Under the pieces are notes generated by a model, which saw only the letters and a program-made list of their open reading frames with translations, did not search any database and was not told the DNA's origin. A stretch of DNA of 41,329 nucleotides from Paenibacillus thermotolerans (GTDB lineage Bacteria; Bacillota; Bacilli; Paenibacillales; YIM-B00363). The translations under genes and the position numbers were made by a program. Within the stretch, counting starts at the first letter, position 1. Every line of letters begins with the position of its first letter. The stretch covers positions 1 to 41,329 of the forward strand of contig NZ_JAQZSG010000038.1 of NCBI RefSeq assembly GCF_028745515.1, written 5' to 3'. Below are positions 35,109-41,329 of this stretch, one piece after another.

Positions 35109-36085
35109 CAGTTAATGGTTGATAGAGAACGAATGTTCCGTTATATTTATAGGTAAGAACTGCAAATTATAAAGCAAGGCGGAGGATAATAATGAATCGA
35201 GTCGAGAGTGCACTCTGTGAGAACGGCGATAAACAGGAACAAATCGTTCAAGGTTTGCTTGAAGAAGCTGACTTTCTTACCCGAATAAACCACGCAGAAA
35301 TTCGAAGAGAGCGGTTCATTAAAGGTCAGACATGCCCAAACTGCTTTCAAACTTTCGGAAAATACTGTTCCAACATCGTGAAGTACGGGAATGTCACAGG
35401 AACCCAATGGCAGAGATACCGATGCCAGGAGTGCAAACATACATATAGCGACTTAACGAATACGTTTTTTCATCGAAGCAGAAACGTCCACAAATGGCCT
35501 GAGTTTATTAAATATGCGATGGTCGATAGACTTCCGATAAAACAAATTGCCAAACTCATCAAGGTTCATCCGAATACAGCTTATGCTTGGCAAAAGAAGT
35601 TAATGGAATTTGTGCAACGTTTCCTGCCGAACAAACAATACCAATCCAATGATACAAACACCCACGAACAAACAACGGTCTTGGTCCGATGCAGTAATAA
35701 GGGCATCTCCGTAAAATCATCTAACTCAGCACAACAACCGACTGTTCCGGTTCTTGTCTCCATGCACAAAGAAAATCCAAGTCATGTCCTTCTAAGTACC
35801 CCTTTGTTACATCAAGGGGATCAATTTTCCCTTTCTACTTCTTCTACACAAATACAGAGCATCGAAAAGAAATTTCACGAATATTTGAAGAATAAACGTG
35901 GTATTTCCACACGTAATCTTCCTCTCTATTTAACTTGGTTTCGAATGCTGACCCTTGTAGAGACTATAAATCCTGAGATTTTACCGAATGAGATGATAAA
36001 AATATGTTTAGATAAATGGAATTTATCAAAGTCTAACAGGCTATTAAAAAGATTGATCTAGGATTTTACAAACAACCGTTAACTG
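35109..36085. mobile_element. IS-like element with shortened IS1595-type transposase gene
   Basis: CAGTTAATGGTTG at 35109-35121 and its inverted near-copy at 36073-36085 (CAGTTAACGGTTG on the minus strand, one mismatch in 13) face inward around a transposase-like gene. The span of about 977 bp suits a small IS. I see no clear target-site duplication outside the repeats, so the ends are provisional. It sits in the divergent promoter region of the Wadjet operon. Confidence 0.5.
35192..36061 (+). CDS. IS1/IS1595-type zinc-ribbon protein, DDE core apparently reduced
   Basis: A 289-residue protein. Its N-terminal half is that of an IS1595/IS1-family transposase: a zinc ribbon with CPNC (near residue 48) and CQEC (near 85), then YSDLTNTFFHRSRNVHKWPEF and a helix-turn-helix LPIKQIAKLIKVHPNTAYAWQKKL. 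The C-terminus (FHEYLKNKRGISTRNLPLYLTWFRM) matches the end of such transposases. The region between, where the DDE nuclease should be, is only about 90 residues, low in complexity and without convincing catalytic acids. GGAGG precedes the ATG. It may be a decayed transposase kept as a DNA-binding protein. Confidence 0.7.
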   Translation: MNRVESALCENGDKQEQIVQGLLEEADFLTRINHAEIRRERFIKGQTCPNCFQTFGKYCSNIVKYGNVTGTQWQRYRCQECKHTYSDLTNTFFHRSRNVHKWPEFIKYAMVDRLPIKQIAKLIKVHPNTAYAWQKKLMEFVQRFLPNKQYQSNDTNTHEQTTVLVRCSNKGISVKSSNSAQQPTVPVLVSMHKENPSHVLLSTPLLHQGDQFSLSTSSTQIQSIEKKFHEYLKNKRGISTRNLPLYLTWFRMLTLVETINPEILPNEMIKICLDKWNLSKSNRLLKRLI

Positions 36086-36221
36086 TGATTGTTTTTTTAA
36101 TATAAACGGCTGAACGAAGGGGATACCGTCCAAAAGGATAAGACGACTGCACGGCTCAAGCGCCAAAAACTGTCAGCTAATAAAATACGCTTTAAATTTC
36201 GATTACCTGAAAAAAAGGAAA

Positions 36222-36248
36222 AACACCCGAAATAAAGCTCCGGGTGTT
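36222..36248. terminator. Terminator between the IS-like element and the DUF4256 gene
   Basis: AACACCCG and CGGGTGTT arms. On the minus strand it is followed by TTTTCCTTTTTTT, so it mainly serves the DUF4256 gene. The rest of 36062-36365 holds no recognisable gene. Confidence 0.75.
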
Positions 36249-36365
36249 GTCTTTTCTTAACCTCTATTCACAATCCTCTGTCAGACTATATTTAAACTTT
36301 AGTACGACTTATTAAGCTTTGGGTAAACATTTCTCTTGATCCGACAGGCGGCCTAGTGCATTTTG

Positions 36366-36947
36366 TTAAACCCTAAGCGAGCCACGAAACCCTCTTGCAG
36401 CATAATAGGATTCTGCTCCATTGTGATACACAAAGACAGTGTCGTAGCGGCGGTCACAAAAGATAGCTCCGCCGAGTTTTCTAATATTGGCAGGTGTTTG
36501 AACCCAGCTCGATGTTTTTGTATCGAAATTTCCCAGTTTTTGCAGCTCCCGGTATTCTTCTTCCGTTAACAGCTCAATGCCCATGGCAGCCGCCATATCC
36601 ATTGCATTATTTTCCGGCTTATGTTCTTTCCTTGACTCCAATGCTTCACGGTCGTAACAAATACTTCGGCGGCCTTTGGGACTTTCCGCTGAACAATCGT
36701 AAAAAATGTATTCGCCCGTATTTTTATCATAACCGACAACATCCGGCTCGCCGCCGGTTCTTTCCATTTCATTGAGCGACCACAGCTTTTCAGGATTCGC
36801 TTCGAGCTTAGCTTGTACTTCAGCCCATTCAAGACCTTGATGCCGGTTCATGTTTTTCTCAAAACGGGTTTTCAAAGTTATGAGTATTTCTTCACGTTGT
36901 TCCGGTGGCAACTCCTTGTTATTGCTCATATCAATTCGGTTAGCCAT
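36366..36947 (-). CDS. DUF4256 family protein
   Basis: A 193-residue soluble protein of the DUF4256 family, function unknown. Conserved blocks are LKTRFEKNMNRHQGLEWAEV, NEMERTGGEPDVVGYD, IFYDCSAESPKGRRSICYDR and the C-terminal FCDRRYDTVFVYHNGAESYY. The frame opens to 37070, but GGGAGGAA before the ATG at 36947 and the conserved N-terminus fix the start. Its promoter (37047-37075) is a copy of the mazEF promoter/operator, so it may answer to the MazE/MazF complexes encoded on either side. Confidence 0.8.
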   Translation of the reverse strand: MANRIDMSNNKELPPEQREEILITLKTRFEKNMNRHQGLEWAEVQAKLEANPEKLWSLNEMERTGGEPDVVGYDKNTGEYIFYDCSAESPKGRRSICYDREALESRKEHKPENNAMDMAAAMGIELLTEEEYRELQKLGNFDTKTSSWVQTPANIRKLGGAIFCDRRYDTVFVYHNGAESYYAARGFRGSLRV

Positions 36948-37011
36948 GTAAGTTCCTCCCTCAAATGCTACTTTCTCACGAGCAACGCACAGCACTCCAC
37001 AAACTGTTACC

Positions 37012-37083
37012 TTGGAACGAACCGCCCCCAAGAAACGTTTATCCAAAGTATAAATAGGAAGAGAACTCAAATCAAATCAAGGA
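37012..37083 (-). promoter_or_regulatory. Captured maz-type promoter/operator upstream of DUF4256
   Basis: This stretch matches the mazEF copy 2 upstream region: a CCGCCCCC block, then ACGTTTAT, CAAAGTATAAA and TCAAATCAAGG in the same order and spacing. It stops at what would be the mazE start. On the minus strand -35 TTGATT (37070-37075) and -10 TATACT (37047-37052) are 17 bp apart. The operator-like repeat (37037-37055) keeps most of the palindrome. Confidence 0.7.
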
Positions 37084-37130
37084 ACAAACAACCTGAAACA
37101 TGTGTTGAGTGAATTCATATTGATTCAATG

Positions 37131-37160
37131 TTGACAAAACCCATCGGAATTCTCTATAAT
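37131..37160 (+). promoter_or_regulatory. Promoter of the ssu operon
   Basis: Perfect -35 TTGACA (37131-37136) and -10 TATAAT (37155-37160), 18 bp apart, about 57 bp before ssuC. The region between promoter and gene is short and shows no S-box riboswitch. Confidence 0.8.
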
Positions 37161-37216
37161 CAAGTTCATTCTGTAATCATATTCATTACTTTCTTCCAGA
37201 ATCGGGTGATAAGAGA

Positions 37217-37996
37217 ATGAAAACAACGAATAAGCGGGTCGGAGAGCAATTCATACCTTGGATTTTCCCTTTCATAGCGATTGTACTTTGGCAAATACTC
37301 GGACAATCCGGGATCATCAGCTCTTCCATACTGCCTACCCCACTAAAAGTCGTAGACGCGGCGATTCAATTAACGAAGTCCGGTAAATTGCAAGAGCATG
37401 TGTTGATTAGCACACAACGGGCTCTTATCGGATTTTTCATTGGCGGCGTCATCGGTTTTGTTCTTGGCCTATTAAACGGGACGATTAAGTTTTTTGAAAG
37501 AACAACGGATACCACGATGCAAATGATCCGTACCATCCCCCATTTGGCGCTGATTCCGCTTGTCATCCTGTGGTTCGGAATCGGCGAATCCGCCAAAATA
37601 TTTCTCGTTGCACTCGGCGTCATGTTTCCGGTCTACATAAACACTTTTAGCGGCATTCAAAATGTGGACCGCAAACTCATTGAGATGGGAACCGTTTATG
37701 GACTATCCAAGTGGAAATTGTTTGTGAACATTATTTTGCCCGGCGCCTTATCTTCCATATTGGTAGGTATTCGTTACGCACTTGGCGTCATGTGGATGTC
37801 TTTGATTGTGGCGGAGACGATCGGCGCAGATTCGGGAATTGGCTTTATGGCGACGAGCGCCCGTGAATTCATGCAAATGGACATTGTCGTGTTAACCATT
37901 GTTCTATACGCGATCCTAGGGAAGCTGTCCGATGTCATTGCGAAAATGTTTGAAATCCGCTTTTTGCAATGGAATCCTGTATTCCGTAAGAAGTAA
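37217..37996 (+). CDS. ssuC: Sulfonate-type ABC transporter permease (SsuC/TauC-like)
   Basis: A 259-residue inner-membrane permease with about six helices. It has the EAA-loop region KLIEMGTVYGLSKWKLFVNIILPGALSSILVGIRYALG typical of SsuC/TauC. It would form the channel for uptake of an alkanesulfonate or a related organosulfur or nitrogen compound. First gene of a four-gene operon, with 29 bp to ssuB. GGTGATAAGAG precedes the ATG. The exact substrate is not determined by sequence. Confidence 0.88.
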   Translation: MKTTNKRVGEQFIPWIFPFIAIVLWQILGQSGIISSSILPTPLKVVDAAIQLTKSGKLQEHVLISTQRALIGFFIGGVIGFVLGLLNGTIKFFERTTDTTMQMIRTIPHLALIPLVILWFGIGESAKIFLVALGVMFPVYINTFSGIQNVDRKLIEMGTVYGLSKWKLFVNIILPGALSSILVGIRYALGVMWMSLIVAETIGADSGIGFMATSAREFMQMDIVVLTIVLYAILGKLSDVIAKMFEIRFLQWNPVFRKK

Positions 37997-38025
37997 CTGC
38001 CGGAAGCATCTGTGGGGGTGATGCC

Positions 38026-38721
38026 ATGTTTACTATTCAACTGAAGAACGTTAGCAAAAGCTACGGTGATAATGAGGTATTACATAATATTGATTTATCG
38101 ATCGAGCAAGGAAGCTTTACGGCCATTGTCGGGCGAAGCGGATGCGGAAAAAGCACGTTGCTGCGAATTATCGCAAAGCTGGAGCAAATCACCAAAGGCA
38201 GCATGCATTTTTCCGGTAAAGATGCGAACGATCCGAAGATCCGGATCATGTTCCAAGATGACAGACTTTTGCCCTGGAAAAATATTATCAAAAATATTGA
38301 ACTTGGGGCGGTCAATCCGACTGTGGCGAAAGAATCCCTCGAAAAAGTCGGTCTCATCATGAAACAAAAGGATTGGCCCGATCAGCTGTCCGGCGGACAA
38401 AAACAACGTGTTGCCCTGGCCCGTGCATTAGCAAGCAATCCGGATATTTTGCTTTTTGATGAGCCGCTTGGCGCACTTGACGCGCTAACCCGGATTGAAA
38501 TGCAGAACTTAATCGAAGAGCTCTGGCAGCAACAAAAGTTCACCTCTCTTCTCGTTACCCACGATGTAACGGAAGCCGTGCGTTTGGCGGACCGCGTGAT
38601 CGTGATTGACAAAGGTGTCATTCAGTTAGATGAACGGATTGACTTGCCGAGGCCTCGGGAACGGAATGATAAGTTTACCTTTTATGAGAAAAAAATCTTA
38701 CATCAAATTTTAGGAGAGTAG
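38026..38721 (+). CDS. ssuB: Sulfonate-type ABC transporter ATPase (SsuB/TauB-like)
   Basis: A 231-residue ABC ATPase. Walker A is GRSGCGKST, the Q-loop is MFQDDRLLPW, the signature is LSGGQKQRVALARAL, Walker B is ILLFDEPLGALD, and the switch His is in LVTHDVTEAVRLADR. The DDRLLPW Q-loop is characteristic of nitrate/sulfonate/taurine importers. It lies 6 bp before ssuA with no gap for a separate promoter. All ATPase residues are intact. Confidence 0.92.
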   Translation: MFTIQLKNVSKSYGDNEVLHNIDLSIEQGSFTAIVGRSGCGKSTLLRIIAKLEQITKGSMHFSGKDANDPKIRIMFQDDRLLPWKNIIKNIELGAVNPTVAKESLEKVGLIMKQKDWPDQLSGGQKQRVALARALASNPDILLFDEPLGALDALTRIEMQNLIEELWQQQKFTSLLVTHDVTEAVRLADRVIVIDKGVIQLDERIDLPRPRERNDKFTFYEKKILHQILGE

Positions 38722-38727
38722 AACAAC

Positions 38728-39723
38728 ATGAAAAAATCATTATTATTTACTTTAGTTGCCGTATTCGCTTTGGTGTTAGCTGCTTGCGGAAACGGTTCTG
38801 CCGGCAAATCTGCCAGCGGATCAAGCGATCAAAAAGGCGTCATTACGATTGGGTATCAAAAAGGAAATACGTTAAACATTTTGAAAGAGCACGGTAATTT
38901 AGATAAAGCGTTAAGTGAAAAAGGCTATAAAGTAGAATGGAAAGTGTTCCCTACCGGTACGGTTTTATTGGAAGCTTTAAATACGAACAATATCGACTTC
39001 GGCCATGCTTCTGACGGTAATGCCGTATTTATGCAAGCCGGCGGGCATCCTTTGAACTATGTTGCATCCGAATCTCCTTATCCGGAAGGCGTCGCATTGG
39101 TTGTCAAAGCAGATTCCGAGATTCAAAGCGTAAACGACTTGAAAGGAAAAACGATCGGAGTAACCAAAGGCGGCAACCAGCATTATTTGCTCTTAGTTAC
39201 CTTAGAGAAGGCCGGTATTGCTTTGGACGAAGTAAACATTAAGTTTTACAAAGATGCCGCGGAAGGCTTGGCTGCCTTTACGAAAGGCGAGTTTGACGTA
39301 TACGGTACATGGGATCCATACTTATCCATCGTAGAGAACACAGTGGAAACGCGCACCATCGTCAATGGCACCGGCAATTCGGAAAATCGAACGTTCTATT
39401 TTGCAACGAAAGACATGTTGGATAAAAATCCGGAAGTCGTGTCGATCATTTTGCAAGAATTGCAAAATGCCGATCAATGGGCCAACGAAAATAAACAAGA
39501 GATTTCGAACATTTTATCCGCCGAATTAGGGCTCGACGTGGCACCGATTCAAAAAGCCAATGATCGCCGTACGTTCGGTGTTCAGCAGATCGATGATGCG
39601 ATCATTACAAGCCAGCAAAAGTTGGCCGACAAATTCGTTGAAGCAGGACTGCTGGATACTAAAATTAACATCAAAGACGCAGTTCATATCGACGAATCCA
39701 TCATTCCAAGCAACATCAAGTAA
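38728..39723 (+). CDS. ssuA: Sulfonate-type substrate-binding lipoprotein (SsuA-like)
   Basis: A 331-residue lipoprotein with signal MKKSLLFTLVAVFALVLAAC (lipobox LAAC) and an SsuA-like binding domain: ITIGYQKGNTLNILKEHGNL, VEWKVFPTGTVLLEALNTNN, IDFGHASDGNAVFM, VNDLKGKTIGVTKGGNQHYL and FDVYGTWDPYLSIVE. It captures the solute outside the membrane and delivers it to SsuC. The dedicated binding-protein gene is followed 13 bp later by a DsbA-fold gene. Confidence 0.9.
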   Translation: MKKSLLFTLVAVFALVLAACGNGSAGKSASGSSDQKGVITIGYQKGNTLNILKEHGNLDKALSEKGYKVEWKVFPTGTVLLEALNTNNIDFGHASDGNAVFMQAGGHPLNYVASESPYPEGVALVVKADSEIQSVNDLKGKTIGVTKGGNQHYLLLVTLEKAGIALDEVNIKFYKDAAEGLAAFTKGEFDVYGTWDPYLSIVENTVETRTIVNGTGNSENRTFYFATKDMLDKNPEVVSIILQELQNADQWANENKQEISNILSAELGLDVAPIQKANDRRTFGVQQIDDAIITSQQKLADKFVEAGLLDTKINIKDAVHIDESIIPSNIK

Positions 39724-39736
39724 AGGAGGATTAAAC

Positions 39737-40252
39737 ATGACACAAGTGATCGAAAACGCATTTTTAAGCTATGGTAAGGAAGATGCGCCAGTAAAAGTAG
39801 AAGTATTTTTGAATCTGGCTTGCCCGTATTGCGCAACATTTTTTCAAGCCGCCGACGATACATTAACCCCCTATATTGAGAACGGGCAAGTTCAATATGT
39901 GGTCAAACATTATGACAAGCCGCGCGAAATGCTTTTATATGGTACACTGGCAAACGCATTTTTAGATTATAAAGATCCGCAGCGAGTCTACGATTTAATG
40001 AAGGATTTATTCGCAAAACAGAGCCGGTGGAGCGAGTCCGACAGCCATTCGATTAAGAAGATGTTAACGGAAGAGTATGGTTTGCAAGAACAGCCTGATA
40101 ATATCGACTTAAGCTTGCAAATTACGGCAGAAGCCATTAAACGTCATGTGAAGATGGTGCCGACCGTATTCATTAACGGAAAAGAGTTCCAATATCCTGT
40201 AGAAATTGATGCGAGCGGGTTGAAAGAGGAAGTTGAACAAGCTTTGTCTTAA
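39737..40252 (+). CDS. DsbA-family thioredoxin-fold protein
   Basis: A 171-residue thioredoxin-fold protein with the redox motif CPYC (C29-C32) after VEVFLNLA, a helical insertion, and the cis-proline loop KMVPTVFINGKEF. No signal peptide or lipobox, so it should be cytoplasmic, unlike secreted DsbA/BdbD; it may be reducing or isomerase-like (FrnE/DsbA-like). AAAGGAGG precedes the ATG. The frame extends upstream into ssuA and that part is not real. As the fourth gene of the ssu operon it may help process the imported sulfur compound. Confidence 0.85.
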   Translation: MTQVIENAFLSYGKEDAPVKVEVFLNLACPYCATFFQAADDTLTPYIENGQVQYVVKHYDKPREMLLYGTLANAFLDYKDPQRVYDLMKDLFAKQSRWSESDSHSIKKMLTEEYGLQEQPDNIDLSLQITAEAIKRHVKMVPTVFINGKEFQYPVEIDASGLKEEVEQALS

Positions 40253-40272
40253 GGCTTCGCTACAGATTGCAC

Positions 40273-40311
40273 ACAACCTCCCTTGTTTCCGTTGGAAACT
40301 TGGGAGGTTGT
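40273..40311 (+). terminator. Terminator of the ssu operon
   Basis: ACAACCTCCC and GGGAGGTTGT outer arms, with a further near-paired TTGTTTCC/GGAAACTT inner stem, followed by TTTGTTT. From here to 40619 I see no supported gene. A 69-codon frame at 40437 lacks a ribosome binding site. Confidence 0.85.
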
Positions 40312-40642
40312 TTTGTTTACGTTAAGCATTGTTTGGCTTTTCCGGAATGCAAGGACAAAGGTGTATAGCCATAACAGCGAATTAAACGTAAGTCTCAACC
40401 AAGCATCCAGCAGAATGTTGAAATTGTGAGTACCTGATGTATTCCTACGATTTTCCGGCCGAGGCGATGATTGACGTCGCTCTCATGGAGGAGATGCCCC
40501 GCGGTCGCAGGATAAACGGCGAAGCGACGGATCAAGTCGCAAGGGGCCATTTTAAAGCTCAAGCGTCAGTAAGGGATGCTCGGCGCTTGGGCTATTATAA
40601 GCGATTGTTTCCGCATATTCTTGGAGGACTCATGATTATGTG

Positions 40643-40984
40643 TTAGCGAATTAACAAATCCATTTTTGAGATAACTTCCAGCAAGGTTTCTTGCGGCACT
40701 TTACTAATAAACGCTGCTTGTGTGGACTGCCAGTCGAGACTCTTGACCTGATCGGCGAGGATTACCCCCTCGATAGGTAAATCCTGCGGAATCAACACTT
40801 CGAAGGGGTAGCCTTTTCGCTTTGATGTTACCGGGCAAAGCAAAGATAGTCCTACCTTCCCATTATACGCTGCAGGAGATATAACCAAAGCAGGCCGCTT
40901 GCCTGCCTGCTCATGACCTGCCTGGGGGTTGAACTGTAACCAGACCAAGTCACCGCGATCCGGTACATACTCGTTAATTACCAT
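40643..40984 (-). CDS. mazF: Type II toxin MazF (endoribonuclease), copy 2
   Basis: A 113-residue MazF nearly identical to copy 1. Visible changes are ISPAA for ISPAT, IPQD for IPKD, IEGV for IEGA and WQST for WQSR. The residues shared with E. coli MazF (EQAGKRPALV, CPVTSKRKGYPFEV) are unchanged, so it should be active. It overlaps mazE by 7 bp. After its stop the sequence soon diverges from copy 1. Confidence 0.93.
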   Translation of the reverse strand: MVINEYVPDRGDLVWLQFNPQAGHEQAGKRPALVISPAAYNGKVGLSLLCPVTSKRKGYPFEVLIPQDLPIEGVILADQVKSLDWQSTQAAFISKVPQETLLEVISKMDLLIR

Positions 40985-41208
40985 GATTCCCTACCTTCCG
41001 GCTCGCCTGTCGATACCTCTTTATGAAGGTTATCGGGCGTTACCTGGGCAAGCAACTCCTCCAACGAAGTCGACTTAGGTTTGATTACGAGATGGCCGTC
41101 TTCCACATCAAGGTCAATCTCGGAGCCTTCCTCCAGCCCAACCTTCAAGGCAAGTGATTTCGGGATGCGAATGCCTAAGCTGTTACCCCATTTTTGAACC
41201 TGAACCAT
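40978..41208 (-). CDS. mazE: Antitoxin MazE (AbrB/SpoVT fold), copy 2
   Basis: A 76-residue antitoxin identical to copy 1 except for three conservative changes in the C-terminal half, the toxin-binding part, while the DNA-binding half (VQKWGNSLGIRIPKSLALKVGL) is identical. The two antitoxins should therefore recognise the same operators. GGGGGCGG precedes the ATG. Confidence 0.92.
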   Translation of the reverse strand: MVQVQKWGNSLGIRIPKSLALKVGLEEGSEIDLDVEDGHLVIKPKSTSLEELLAQVTPDNLHKEVSTGEPEGRESW

Positions 41209-41227
41209 GGAACCGCCCCCTAAAAAC

Positions 41228-41266
41228 GTTTATACAAAGTATAAACAAAATGCGAGAAACATTCAA
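41228..41266 (-). promoter_or_regulatory. mazEF copy 2 promoter and perfect operator
   Basis: -35 TTGAAT (41261-41266), a 17-bp spacer and -10 TATACT (41238-41243). Here the operator is a perfect palindrome GTTTATAC-TTT-GTATAAAC (41228-41246), better than in copy 1. Confidence 0.78.
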
Positions 41267-41329
41267 ACCAAATCAAGGTTCCGATCAGTAGGTAATGCTG
41301 GAACCCTTCCGCTCTAACCCCTTGTGCAA

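Larger units (their letters stand above)
40620..41280. repeat. Direct repeat copy 2 containing mazEF
   Basis: Partner of 25338-25993 in the same orientation. The match starts at CTTGGA(A/G)GACTCAT and ends at AAATCAAGGTT. The copies have diverged by scattered substitutions and small indels in the leader, so the duplication is not brand new. Confidence 0.85.

Noticed and set aside
36062-36098. Target-site duplication of the IS-like element
   Set aside because: Flanks just outside the 13-bp inverted repeats do not match each other, so no duplication could be defined.
37161-37216. S-box/SAM riboswitch or CymR box before ssuC
   Set aside because: The leader is about 50 bp, too short for an S-box. 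A GGAATTC near the promoter is too little to call a CymR site.
40437-40646. 69-codon plus-strand frame between the ssu operon and mazEF copy 2
   Set aside because: No ribosome binding site, no recognisable family, and it runs into the direct repeat. Possibly an old gene fragment, but unsupported.

Overview
The window looks like the chromosome of a Paenibacillus-type Firmicute (Bacillales, Paenibacillaceae; Cohnella is similar). The pointers are a T-box-controlled thrS, an LplABC-type lipoprotein/permease operon next to a membrane-bound Cache/AraC regulator, strong GGAGG ribosome binding sites, frequent TTG/GTG starts and several Bacillales DUF genes. The genus is inferred from gene content only.

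Positions 1-24.6 kb read as ordinary accessory chromosome. In order they hold: thrS behind two tandem T-box leaders; a histidine phosphatase and an ANT(6)-like nucleotidyltransferase; a heterodimeric ABC multidrug-type exporter with one degenerate ATP site; a carbohydrate-uptake operon (regulator, two permeases, binding protein) ending in an unusual sulfatase/serine-hydrolase fusion; a DUF2306 membrane protein; a non-coding segment with a DnaA-box cluster and a phased GTCA/TGAC array; an AI-2E family transporter; an unrecognised secreted protein; a DUF4317 protein; a DNA alkylation repair protein; a small unknown protein; and an SDR/DsrE pair.

Positions 24.6-41.3 kb look like an acquired, defence-flavoured island. 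Two nearly identical mazEF modules (25.3-26.0 and 40.6-41.3 kb) form direct repeats of about 660 bp around 14.6 kb. Between them lie a complete Wadjet plasmid-defence operon (jetA-B-C-D, in the TIGR02677-TIGR02680 family set usually called type II), preceded on the same strand by an unrecognised gene that may be a fifth member. Divergent from it is a shrunken IS1595-like transposase gene bracketed by 13-bp inverted repeats. Then come a DUF4256 gene driven by a captured third copy of the maz promoter/operator, and an ssuCBA sulfonate-type ABC transporter followed by a DsbA-fold protein. Decayed gene fragments lie just outside the left mazEF copy.

The most interesting signals are the maz-repeat architecture with the captured third promoter, the uncharacterised gene in front of jetA, the transposase-derived ORF beside Wadjet, and the DnaA-box/GTCA array at 17.86-18.11 kb. 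All protein family calls come from reading motifs by eye; no database search was run.
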